Source: Senimuribacter intestinalis
Lineage (GTDB): Bacteria > Bacillota > Clostridia > Peptostreptococcales > Anaerovoracaceae
Length of the DNA stretch: 64,000 bases
Direction of reading: 5' to 3'
Assembly: GCA_943192975.1 (NCBI GenBank)
Contig: CALPCJ010000003.1
Coordinates: 1 to 64,000 of the forward strand
The notes beneath the pieces were generated by a model. It was not told the origin of the DNA, made no database searches, and saw only the letters and a program-made list of their open reading frames with translations. Shown one piece after another: positions 42,089 through 50,215 of this stretch. The stretch's first letter is position 1, and each line of letters begins with the position of its first letter. The position numbers and the translations under genes are program-made.

Positions 42089-43156
42089 TTACTCTGTCAG
42101 CAGCATGACGGCGGCAGGCGGCAAATAAAGCTCGACCTCTGTACAGTCCTTCTTCTGCATCCCATCTAGTCCAAAAGGCAGCTGGCAGCGCAGAATCGTT
42201 TCTGCTTTTGCCCCATGGGGTCTAAGCAAAAGAATGAAGCAGTCCGGATTTTCCAAATATCCTTCTACTGTACATTTGCAACGATTTTCCCTTGGATCCT
42301 CTGGTCTTACCAGCCTGAGATCCCCTTCTCTGATTCCAACATAGCAGGCTGCGCCGGCTCTGTCCTGCGCCTTCTTCGCCCAAAGCTTTAGATTCCAGTC
42401 CTGCGCATATACCCATCCGCCCGATTGACATATTGCCCGAGAAAAATTTCTGCATCCTAAAAGCTGTGCGCCTTTTTTCGTTTTGGGATTGCGATAAAGC
42501 TCTGTCTTTTCTCCGATGTTCTCTATAACGCCTTCACCCATAACTGCAATACGTCTTGCCATACGATAGCTCTCCTCTATATCGTGGGAAACTAAAATAG
42601 CAGTTTTTCCAAAGTCTCTCAGCAACAGCTTAATCTCCTGCTCCATCTTCTGACGAAGATGAGAGTCAAGCGCCGAAAAGGGCTCGTCCAAAAGCAGTAT
42701 TTCCGGAGCTGAAAGCAACATTCGAGCGAGGGAAGTTCGCTGTCTTTGTCCACCGGAAAGCTGCGCAGGATAGTGATTCATCAAATCCTTTAATCCCATT
42801 CGTTCAATCATATCCAAAGCTAAGCTTTTCCGAAGGGATTTTTTTCTGCGATAAGCGCCTGCCATAATATTTTCCAGTACCGTCATTGAGGAAAACAAGG
42901 CATAATCCTGAAACAAAAGCCCCGTATGCCTCTGCTGCGGCGGCAAGTCGATACCCTTTGCCGAATCAAATAGCACCTTTTGATTCAGTACAATCCGGCC
43001 ACAATCCGGTTTTTCAATTCCTGCAATGCATTTCAGCGTCATAGTCTTTCCGCACCCTGAAGAGCCTAATATTGCCAACGTTTCTTCACCTGCCTGAAAT
43101 TGTACTGACAGCTGAAAATTCCCAAGTCTCTTTTCAATATCTACTTCTACGGCCAC
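42089..43156 (-). CDS. modC: Molybdate ABC transporter ATPase ModC
   Basis: A 355-residue ABC ATPase: Walker A GSSGCGKTMT, signature LSGGQRQRTSLARMLL, Walker B EILLLDEPFSALD, and switch His in LVSHDIEESYRMA. A C-terminal region (about 245-355) with TOBE-like sequence may bind oxyanion. It starts with GTG at 43156 (AAGGGG upstream) inside modB. It energises molybdate or tungstate uptake with ModA and ModB. Confidence 0.93.
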   Translation of the reverse strand: MAVEVDIEKRLGNFQLSVQFQAGEETLAILGSSGCGKTMTLKCIAGIEKPDCGRIVLNQKVLFDSAKGIDLPPQQRHTGLLFQDYALFSSMTVLENIMAGAYRRKKSLRKSLALDMIERMGLKDLMNHYPAQLSGGQRQRTSLARMLLSAPEILLLDEPFSALDSHLRQKMEQEIKLLLRDFGKTAILVSHDIEESYRMARRIAVMGEGVIENIGEKTELYRNPKTKKGAQLLGCRNFSRAICQSGGWVYAQDWNLKLWAKKAQDRAGAACYVGIREGDLRLVRPEDPRENRCKCTVEGYLENPDCFILLLRPHGAKAETILRCQLPFGLDGMQKKDCTEVELYLPPAAVMLLTE

Positions 43157-43823
43157 TTTTCTTTCCCCTTTCCTGCTTTCTTTCCAGCAGATTCACAGCT
43201 AAAAGTACAATAAAGGAAATACCCAAATTGACAAGTACCCACCTGCCCGCTAGCCCGTCCTGTCCGGTCTGCCACAGTTGGTAAACTGTCGTTGAAATTG
43301 TAGCGGTTTTTCCCGGCATGTACCCTGACACCATACTGGTTGCTCCATATTCGCCAAGACCTCTTGCAAAAGTCAAAACCGTTCCTGCAAGAATTCCCTG
43401 TCTGCATTCCGCCATACGAATATGCCAAAAAACATACGTATCCGTCAGCCCTAAGGTTCTGCCCGCATATGCCAAATTTTCATCGAAGGATTCAAATGCA
43501 CCTCGCGCCGTTCTATACATCAGCGGAAAAACGACTACTGCAGTTGCAAAGATAGCAGACCACCACTGCATAGTCAGTTTGACATCGAACATCTCAAGAA
43601 GCCAGCTTCCAACCATTCGCCTTGGACCCAGTATTTTCAGCAGCAGAAAGCCTATCACCGTAGGCGGCAGTACAAGGGGCAGGGTTAGAGCTACGTCTAA
43701 ACAGCCTTTGACAAGTCGCGGTAATTTGGAAATGCAGTATGCCGCAGCAATCCCTGAAAAAAATACCAAAACTGTACTGATTAAGGCAATACGCAGCGAA
43801 TTCAGCAGCGGAAACCAATCCAT
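43134..43823 (-). CDS. modB: Molybdate ABC transporter permease ModB
   Basis: A 229-residue permease with five or six hydrophobic segments. The EAA-like loop is GRTLGLTDTYVFWHIRMAECRQG; GFLLLKILG and FARGLGEYGATSMVSGYMPGKT are typical of ModB. It lies between modA and modC. Confidence 0.94.
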   Translation of the reverse strand: MDWFPLLNSLRIALISTVLVFFSGIAAAYCISKLPRLVKGCLDVALTLPLVLPPTVIGFLLLKILGPRRMVGSWLLEMFDVKLTMQWWSAIFATAVVVFPLMYRTARGAFESFDENLAYAGRTLGLTDTYVFWHIRMAECRQGILAGTVLTFARGLGEYGATSMVSGYMPGKTATISTTVYQLWQTGQDGLAGRWVLVNLGISFIVLLAVNLLERKQERGKKSGRRSRY

Positions 43824-43858
43824 ACTTTTCTCTCCTTCTATACTTCAAGTTATCACTG

Positions 43859-44647
43859 CTACACGGGTGTAAAGCCATACTTTAAAAATACAGCAGCAGC
43901 TTCTTCGCCCTGCAAAAAGTCTAAAAATGCTTTTGCCTCTTCAAGTTTTTTTGATGTATCCAGCAAAGCCGCCGGATAGATAACCTGTCCGCACATCTTT
44001 TCCTCCGCAGTATCCACTACGGTTAATCCCGCAGTCTTTGCATCTGTCTCATAGATAATGCCGCAATCTACCATTGCCTCTGTCAACTGGGTTGTAACTT
44101 CTTTTACATTGCTGCCGTAGGTAATCAGTCCTGCCTTAGACAGCGCCTGTTCTGAAAGCCCCAGGTAATCCAAAATCTTCTGGGTATACTGCCCTACAGG
44201 TACATCGCTGTTACCCATGGCTAAAATAATCGTTCCCTCTTCAAGCCCTTTTTTTAGATCCTCAAAGGATTCTATTTCTGCGGGATTTCCCTCCGGCACT
44301 GTTAGAACCACCTTGTTCTCCAAAATATCAAAGCGGCTGTCCTCTACACGGTCAGAAAGAGCATCCATCTGCTGCTGGGCTGCGGATATAAAGATGTCGC
44401 ACGCTCCACCTTCTTCAATTTGGGTCAGCAGCGTTCCTGAAGAGTCGAAATTAAATACCAGCTTTACTTCTTTATTCTCCTGCATATATGTATTTCCAAG
44501 TTCTGTCAAGACTTCAGTCATAGAAGCTGCTGCAAATACGTGCAGCTCTGCAGGCTCTGTTTCTTTCTCCCTTCCTCCGCAGCTCCCAAGTAAAAGCAGA
44601 AGTATCATTGTCAGCAATATTGCTGCCTGTTTACATGTTTTTTTCAT
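43859..44647 (-). CDS. modA: Molybdate-binding lipoprotein ModA
   Basis: A 262-residue substrate-binding protein. The lipobox is LLGSC after a hydrophobic signal (KQAAILLTMILLLLLGSC), so it is membrane anchored. Family features: LHVFAAASMTEVLTELGNTY, FNFDSSGTLLTQIEEGG, DCGIIYETDAKTAG. It starts at the ATG at 44647, preceded by GAGGAGG. It is first in the eleven-gene molybdenum operon, just after a ModE-like dyad. Confidence 0.94.
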   Translation of the reverse strand: MKKTCKQAAILLTMILLLLLGSCGGREKETEPAELHVFAAASMTEVLTELGNTYMQENKEVKLVFNFDSSGTLLTQIEEGGACDIFISAAQQQMDALSDRVEDSRFDILENKVVLTVPEGNPAEIESFEDLKKGLEEGTIILAMGNSDVPVGQYTQKILDYLGLSEQALSKAGLITYGSNVKEVTTQLTEAMVDCGIIYETDAKTAGLTVVDTAEEKMCGQVIYPAALLDTSKKLEEAKAFLDFLQGEEAAAVFLKYGFTPV

Positions 44648-44665
44648 CGCTTGCCTCCTCATCAT

Positions 44666-44693
44666 ACCGTTATATTCCTACAAGAATAACGGT
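44666..44693. promoter_or_regulatory. ModE-like operator before modA
   Basis: On the minus strand ACCGTTAT, 12 nt, ATAACGGT form a perfect 8-bp dyad; the inner part extends the match as CGTTAT..ATATAACG, close to the known ModE box (CGNTATATA with inverted half). It lies 19 bp before the modA start and next to its ribosome binding site, fit for repression by a ModE-type HTH. Confidence 0.55.
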
Positions 44694-44700
44694 GCTTCCA

Positions 44701-44732
44701 GTAAAGCAGGAATTCTTTCATTCCTGCCTTAC
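44701..44732 (-). terminator. Hairpin between the hydroxylase FAD gene and modA
   Basis: GTAA-GCAGGAAT and ATTCCTGC-TTAC arms (44701-44713 and 44720-44732) are paired with one mismatch and a 6-nt loop. There is no T run on the minus strand, so it may be a weak terminator or an RNA processing or stability element between the two operons. Confidence 0.45.
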
Positions 44733-44745
44733 TTTTCCATATTGG

Positions 44746-47109
44746 TTATATCAGCTTTTCCAAAGTTCTGCGGGTTAGTACTTCTAGCAGATGTACCTTA
44801 TAGGCATTTTCTGCAAGGGGTACACAATCTTCAACAGCAAGGGCTGCTGCTTCCTCTGCTACTTGGCGAGTCAGATCTTTTCCGCGAAGAAACTCTTCTA
44901 CTTGGTGCATCCGCTTTGGAACCGGCGCTGCCGCTCCAAATACGACTCTGATGTCCTTGACCTTCTGTCCGTCCATATCCGCATTTAACGCGATGCTTAG
45001 GATTGGGAAATCGATGGACTTTCTGGTTCTATGCTTGTAGTAAATCTGCTTGTTTCCGGCTGCCGCTTGCGGCACACGAATTTTCGTAACGATTTCGCCT
45101 TTTTCCAGCACGGTAGAGCCCATAACAGCCGCCTTAAAGAAATGCTCTGCCAAAATCTCCCGTTCATTTGTTACGATCATCGCATCAAGTGCAATTAGGG
45201 CTGTGCCTACATCCGTAGGACTGACAGCTACACATCCGCAGTTTAAGCAGCGCTCTGCCTCCTGCAAAATTTCTTCTATGTTGAGGGTCGTAGAAATTTC
45301 TTTATACAGTTCCCGCTCCTCTAAAGGTGCATTGGCAGTCTTTGCTTTTTCCGTTTTCTGCAGCGCATATGAGCTGAAGGAGATTTTTTCGCCTCTTTCA
45401 GTCTGTACCACTTCCTCCATTCCGCCGATGGTTTCGCAGATGGACTTTGCACAGTTTCTTCCTTGGAAAATTGCCTTGACTGCAGTTGCCGGGCCATAGG
45501 CTGCATCTCCTGCTGCAAAGATTGCTTCTTCAAAGGTCTTTCCGCTTTCTTTTTCAGAAAGCGCAATCAGTCTGCCGCCGCTGCTTAAGGACTCAAAGCC
45601 TTCTAAATCAATGGTCTGTCCGATTGCAACTATGACATTATCTGCCTCAAGCTCTCTGGTTACATCCTGAACCGGCGCAATATTCCCAAGCCCCGTTTCA
45701 TCCTCATCGATTTTTTCCATTTGCTGTAGTACCAGCGTTTTAACTTCTCCGTTTTCTCCTTTGATGACCTTCTGCAAGGTGGTCAAATCCAGAATTTGTA
45801 CGCCCTCTTCCAGCGCTTCTGTAATTTCCTCCTCTTCTGCCGGCATTTCGTCATATGGCAGAATACTCAGCAGAGTAACTTCCTTTGCTCCCATCTTTCT
45901 TGCACTTCGACAAACGTCGAAGGAAGTATTACCGCCGCCGATAACGACTACTTTTTCTCCCAGCTTCTGCGGTACTCTGTCCGCTGCTTTTTGCAGAAAT
46001 TCAAGGGCATTGAGTACGCCGTCTGCATCTTTTCCCTCAAATTCAAGACCCAGTGAAACCCATGCACCGATTCCTACAAGAACAATATCACATTCCTTGT
46101 ATAAATCTTCCAGTGTAACAGTTTCTCCTACCTTGGTATTCATCCTGAAGTTCACACCCAGACCCAGCAAGATTTCCTTATATCTTGCCAAGATTTCCTT
46201 TGGCAGTCTGTAGGACGGAATTCCGTAATATAGCATACCGCCGATTTCCGGATTCTGATCCAGTATCGTCACTGTATGTCCCGCCTGCCGCAGATAAAAT
46301 GCCGCTGATAATCCGGCAGGACCACTGCCGATAACGGTAACCTTTTTGCCGCTTTCTTTCTTAGGCGGGGTAATGAAATCTTCCGGATGTTCCAGCACAT
46401 AATCGCCGAGAAAACGTTCTGCTTCCCTAACGGAGACACTTTCATCAAATTTCTTTCTGTTGCAGGTCTGCTCACAGGTATGAGGACAGATTCTGCCCGT
46501 TACCGCTGCCAATGGATTGACTTCAAAGAGAATCTTTGCAGCACCTGCAATATCGCCGCTGCGCAGCCGCTCCATATAAGCCGGTATGTTGGTAGAGTTT
46601 GGACACTCCACTTGGCACGGCGGATCGCAGACTTTGAAAGCTCCGAAAACTGAATGATATAGATTGTTTCCTACCACTGCGTTGCAGCGTTCTCCGCCTT
46701 TTCTAAGACAGTTAAACTTATCGCCCTGATAGCGATAATACCAGCAGCGTACCTGTTGGCAGATGTTGCCGCCGACTGTCGCAACGTGTCTGATTTGTGG
46801 CGATGCAACTGTTCTTGCCGCCTCTGCCAATGCCGGAAAAATTTGGTTGATTTCCGCATTTTTCTCAATTTCAGAAAGTGTTGTTGCCGCGCCCAGCGTT
46901 AAATAGTTTTCATCTTTGATAATACCTTGTAAATCCTCCGCCTTTTTCAAAGATACTATTTCATTAATTTGCTGTGGCAAAATGCCTTCCCTAATGACGC
47001 CGATCAGGTCTGTGCCGCCTCCCATAGGCCAGGAGGAATCACCTTTTTCCTTCAGCAGCGCGGAAGCTTCCTTTGCGCTTCCTGCATAATATACTTCTAA
47101 ATCTTTCAT
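44746..47109 (-). CDS. Molybdenum hydroxylase FAD subunit with an inserted GltD-like flavoprotein module
   Basis: A 787-residue nested protein. Residues 1-157 are the first part of a xanthine dehydrogenase FAD domain (MGGGTDLIG, ATVGGNICQQVRCWYYR, CLRKGGERCNAVVGNN). Residues about 158-626 are a GltD/NfnB-like module: iron-sulfur cysteines CDPPCQVECP and CPHTCEQTC, FAD motif GSGPAGLSAAFYLRQAGHTV at 261, NAD(P) motif GGGNTSFDVCRSARKMG at 391, and CLNCGC at 621. Residues 627-787 resume the FAD domain (VSPTDVGTALIALDA, VLEKGEIVTKIRVP) with the C-terminal CO-dehydrogenase-flavoprotein domain. The insert could pass electrons from FAD to NAD(P). It overlaps the molybdenum subunit gene by 4 nt. Confidence 0.9.
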   Translation of the reverse strand: MKDLEVYYAGSAKEASALLKEKGDSSWPMGGGTDLIGVIREGILPQQINEIVSLKKAEDLQGIIKDENYLTLGAATTLSEIEKNAEINQIFPALAEAARTVASPQIRHVATVGGNICQQVRCWYYRYQGDKFNCLRKGGERCNAVVGNNLYHSVFGAFKVCDPPCQVECPNSTNIPAYMERLRSGDIAGAAKILFEVNPLAAVTGRICPHTCEQTCNRKKFDESVSVREAERFLGDYVLEHPEDFITPPKKESGKKVTVIGSGPAGLSAAFYLRQAGHTVTILDQNPEIGGMLYYGIPSYRLPKEILARYKEILLGLGVNFRMNTKVGETVTLEDLYKECDIVLVGIGAWVSLGLEFEGKDADGVLNALEFLQKAADRVPQKLGEKVVVIGGGNTSFDVCRSARKMGAKEVTLLSILPYDEMPAEEEEITEALEEGVQILDLTTLQKVIKGENGEVKTLVLQQMEKIDEDETGLGNIAPVQDVTRELEADNVIVAIGQTIDLEGFESLSSGGRLIALSEKESGKTFEEAIFAAGDAAYGPATAVKAIFQGRNCAKSICETIGGMEEVVQTERGEKISFSSYALQKTEKAKTANAPLEERELYKEISTTLNIEEILQEAERCLNCGCVAVSPTDVGTALIALDAMIVTNEREILAEHFFKAAVMGSTVLEKGEIVTKIRVPQAAAGNKQIYYKHRTRKSIDFPILSIALNADMDGQKVKDIRVVFGAAAPVPKRMHQVEEFLRGKDLTRQVAEEAAALAVEDCVPLAENAYKVHLLEVLTRRTLEKLI

Positions 47110-49505
47110 GCTCTGTTTCCTCCCTTTTCCATCAGTTTATTTAAAACTTTCGCAGGTGTAATGGACTGATCGTCAATTCTGATTCCCACAGCATTATAAA
47201 TTGCGTTGGCAATAGCTGCACCGGCGCCTGTAAATGCCCCTTCTGCCATGCCTGCAGCGCCATATTTTCCAAGACCTTTCCATTCCTCTATCAAAACAGG
47301 GGTAATCTGTTTTGGAAAATCTGCCATGGTCATCATTTTATAGTCGATATAGTTATTGTTTAAAACAGTTCCAGTCTCTTTATCGTAGTGAAGTTCTTCA
47401 AAGAGGACTTCTCCGATTCCCATGGCCTGTCCGCTGATCTGATGACTTTCTGCTCCGGAGGCGTGCATAACGCAGCCCACATCATTGAGGACTACCATAT
47501 CGGTTACCTCAACCTGGCCTGTTTCAATATCTACCTCTACATCTGCAAACCATGCGCCAAATGGCAATCCTGCTTCCTCTCTCACATTATGGCGCGCATG
47601 ATGAATATGAATTGGTACACAGTCGGTATGCAGCATGAACCATTCAACACCAATACGGTTTTCCGGCTTTACCTTTTCAAAGACATACCCGTCTTCGATT
47701 TCCAATTCTTCCGGACTTTTTTCCATATATTCGCCGACTCTGCGCAGGATTTCACTCTTTAGCTTCTGCGCACCTTCTGCCATCGCCTCTGCGTAAAGGA
47801 AAGAAACGACACTGTCTGTCGGTGCATTATCCCGCAGTCCCAATTCCGTATCGCCAAGTGGTGTCCACAGAATATCTTCCGGTTTAATATTGAGATAATG
47901 CAAATTTTCTGCACAGGCAAAGACTGCTGCACTGTTGCCGCCAGCTCCTGTTTCTGAGGTCGGTGCTTGAATAATTACCGACATATCCGGATTCAGTCTG
48001 ATGCTCACTTCATAGAAGCCGCGCGTTAATTCATTAAGTTCTGCATGCCACTGATTCCATACAGCTACACCCATGCCACGTTTTTTACATCCTTCAATCA
48101 ACTGCCCTTCACCGGCCTTATGGCGATTTTTCCAGCCGATTATTTTTGCACCTTCGTCCAGCACTCTGCAAATACTCCGATTCTTTTCCCCCGGCCAATT
48201 AAAGTCATTGGTGCAGTTCAGCTTAATAATATCTATCACATCAATGCCGGTTCTTTCCGCCAGTTCATCTAACAGCGACATAAAGCACCAGCAAAGCTGC
48301 ACATTCCCGATACCGCGTACGACACCACCCGGAACTTTATTTGTAAACCAAGTATAGGAATACAGGCTGACATGTTCAACAGGAGCAAAGGCTCTGTTCA
48401 TGGTTTCACTGACAATGAACTCTACATTATGGTCACAGCCGCCGATATATGCGCCGCTGTTTCCCTCTGCGATCATTTCCATACCGGTAATCTTTCCGCT
48501 ATTTGTGCAGGCTGCTTTAATTTTATATCGGTTTTCACTTCGGGTTTCGTGAAACTCTTCATGGTTTGTCATCTTATATCTGACAGGCCTGCCTCCCGCT
48601 CTTTTTGACAGATACGCAGTAATCATAAAGAAGATATCTTCCCCAGTGTTCCATTTACCCATATGTGCGCCGCTGTTTCCGTTTCTGACACGGATTTTAT
48701 TTAAAGGAACATGGGTATAATCGTGAAGATACATTCTGGTTTGGTCACTCATATAATGGTTGGTCCAAACGTCCATTTTGTCCTCATCCCAGCGTATCAC
48801 GCAGCCTCTGTACTCCAAACAGCCATGGGTGCTGACCCCGCCATAGGTTTTTTCTACCTCCAGTACAAAGTCAGCTTCCCGCAAAGATTTTTCTACATCT
48901 CCTCTCTTATAGAAGAGATGGTTCTCAATTCCATCTTCACTGTGTCTAAGCTGGTTTGTAGAAGGGTTCAGTTCCGGATGCAAAATCGGTGCATCCGGCT
49001 TTTTCGCCTCATCCATTTCATATACAGCCGGAAGAATTTCCCACTTAATGTCGATTAGTTTTAAAGCTTCATCTGCAATTTCAGGGGTTTCAGCCGCAAC
49101 TGCAACTCCCATATGATCTCCGACCCAAAGACCTGTCTGCGGTAAGAAATCCCTGTCCCAATAACGCGTAATCGTATCCGACTCTTTTGGCGTAATGGCA
49201 ATATCTGTCCACGCATGGGTGGTTCTGCCAAGCGCCCGGATTTCTTCATCGTCATAGCGAAGCACTGCAAAAACGCCCGGCAGTTCCTCGGCTTTCGTCG
49301 TATTCATCTTTAAAATTCTTGCATGGGGATACGGGCACTGCAAAATCTTTGCATAGAGCATGCCCGGCAGTTTTCCCTTCAAGGTGATATCATCCAAATA
49401 CTGGGTTTTCCCGAGGGTCTTCTCCTTGGCATCAATCTTCGGACGATATGTACCCATATAACGTTTTTGCTCTCTCGGCACATAGGCAATCCTATCTTTA
49501 CTCAT
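47106..49505 (-). CDS. Molybdenum hydroxylase large (Mo-binding) subunit 1
   Basis: A 799-residue xanthine dehydrogenase-family subunit holding the molybdenum cofactor. It has the alpha/beta hammerhead domain (AKEKTLGKTQYLDDI), the HGCLEYRGC segment, NSGAHMGKWNTGED, VVRGIGNVQ, QAPTSETGAGGNSAAVFACAENL and the catalytic Glu region GAAGMAEGAFTGAGAAIANAI. It hydroxylates a heterocycle or aldehyde with water as oxygen source; the substrate is unknown. Its ATG overlaps the 2Fe-2S gene by 8 nt. It is a close paralogue of the gene at 50203, with long identical stretches. Confidence 0.92.
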   Translation of the reverse strand: MSKDRIAYVPREQKRYMGTYRPKIDAKEKTLGKTQYLDDITLKGKLPGMLYAKILQCPYPHARILKMNTTKAEELPGVFAVLRYDDEEIRALGRTTHAWTDIAITPKESDTITRYWDRDFLPQTGLWVGDHMGVAVAAETPEIADEALKLIDIKWEILPAVYEMDEAKKPDAPILHPELNPSTNQLRHSEDGIENHLFYKRGDVEKSLREADFVLEVEKTYGGVSTHGCLEYRGCVIRWDEDKMDVWTNHYMSDQTRMYLHDYTHVPLNKIRVRNGNSGAHMGKWNTGEDIFFMITAYLSKRAGGRPVRYKMTNHEEFHETRSENRYKIKAACTNSGKITGMEMIAEGNSGAYIGGCDHNVEFIVSETMNRAFAPVEHVSLYSYTWFTNKVPGGVVRGIGNVQLCWCFMSLLDELAERTGIDVIDIIKLNCTNDFNWPGEKNRSICRVLDEGAKIIGWKNRHKAGEGQLIEGCKKRGMGVAVWNQWHAELNELTRGFYEVSIRLNPDMSVIIQAPTSETGAGGNSAAVFACAENLHYLNIKPEDILWTPLGDTELGLRDNAPTDSVVSFLYAEAMAEGAQKLKSEILRRVGEYMEKSPEELEIEDGYVFEKVKPENRIGVEWFMLHTDCVPIHIHHARHNVREEAGLPFGAWFADVEVDIETGQVEVTDMVVLNDVGCVMHASGAESHQISGQAMGIGEVLFEELHYDKETGTVLNNNYIDYKMMTMADFPKQITPVLIEEWKGLGKYGAAGMAEGAFTGAGAAIANAIYNAVGIRIDDQSITPAKVLNKLMEKGGNRA

Positions 49506-50025
49506 TTGAAGCCTCCTTTGCCTCTTCCCTGCACTTGCAAATATGGTCTGCGGCTTTTTCTACCGCTTTGTGGATTCCGTGATAGCAACCGCAGCGGCAA
49601 ATATGACCTGACAATGCTTCCGTAATTTCTTCGTCTGTGGGATTTGGATTTTCATTGAGTAAAGAATGCGTTTCCATAACAAAGCCCGGCGTACAAAAAC
49701 CACACTGCATGGCAGTCCCTTCTCCGGGTCCGTATGTATTGACAAAAGCATCAACCACAGGATCGCTTCCATCTAAGCCCTCTATAGTCAAAATATCACA
49801 TCCATCTGCATCGGTTACCAGCATCATACACGAAAGTGCTGATTTACCATTTATTAAAACCGTACACGCACCACAAGCACCCTGCTCGCAGGATACGCGT
49901 ACGCCTGTCAAACCGAAGTGTTCTCTCAGCACCTTTGACAGTGTATCCGCCTCTTCATAATCCCTTCCCTTTTTCAAGGCATAGGCACGTCCATTTACAT
50001 TCATTTGAATTACATCTTTGTTCAT
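49498..50025 (-). CDS. Molybdenum hydroxylase 2Fe-2S subunit
   Basis: A 175-residue subunit with two [2Fe-2S] clusters: plant ferredoxin type at Cys46, 51, 54 and 66 (CEQGACGACTVLINGKSALSC) and the helical type at Cys108, 111, 143 and 145 (CGFC..CRC). It passes electrons from molybdenum to FAD. It is the first gene of the operon with subunit 1 and the FAD protein. It is the only 2Fe-2S subunit here, so both large subunits may share it. It has its own sigma-54 promoter at 50080. Confidence 0.95.
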   Translation of the reverse strand: MNKDVIQMNVNGRAYALKKGRDYEEADTLSKVLREHFGLTGVRVSCEQGACGACTVLINGKSALSCMMLVTDADGCDILTIEGLDGSDPVVDAFVNTYGPGEGTAMQCGFCTPGFVMETHSLLNENPNPTDEEITEALSGHICRCGCYHGIHKAVEKAADHICKCREEAKEASNE

Positions 50026-50079
50026 TTTGTTTGCCCCTTTCTCTCCATGGCAATCACTTTTTACTTATACCTATAAATA

Positions 50080-50097
50080 CAGCAAAAAATATGCCAA
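50080..50097 (-). promoter_or_regulatory. Sigma-54 promoter of the 2Fe-2S/Mo/FAD operon
   Basis: On the minus strand TTGGCATATTTTTTGCTG has the -24 GG (complement of 50094-50095) and -12 GC (complement of 50082-50083) exactly 10 bp apart, the invariant sigma-54 spacing. It lies 57 bp before the start at 50025. Confidence 0.88.
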
Positions 50098-50169
50098 AGG
50101 CTGTTTTCATGATTTTCTGTTGTTTTTCAACCCTTTTCGGGTCCCCATCTTTTTCTTTCGCCGGCGATA

Positions 50170-50185
50170 GTTTCTAAATTGAAAC
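50170..50185. promoter_or_regulatory. Candidate activator site (UAS) 1 of the 2Fe-2S operon
   Basis: GTTTC-TAAATT-GAAAC, a perfect 5-bp dyad with 6-nt spacer, about 75 bp upstream of the -24 element. The same dyad occurs near the sigma-54 activator gene at 58257. Confidence 0.6.
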
Positions 50186-50199
50186 ATTTATCGATTTTA

Positions 50200-50215
50200 G
50201 TTTCATTTTTGTAAC
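50200..50215. promoter_or_regulatory. Candidate activator site (UAS) 2 of the 2Fe-2S operon
   Basis: GTTTC-ATTTTT-GTAAC, one mismatch from the dyad, begins 30 bp from site 1, nearly three helical turns. It overlaps the last codons of the upstream gene. Confidence 0.5.

Noticed and set aside
44701..44732. A strong terminator between the hydroxylase operon and modA
   Set aside because: The hairpin is good but lacks a T run on the transcribed strand, so I list it only as a weak or processing element.
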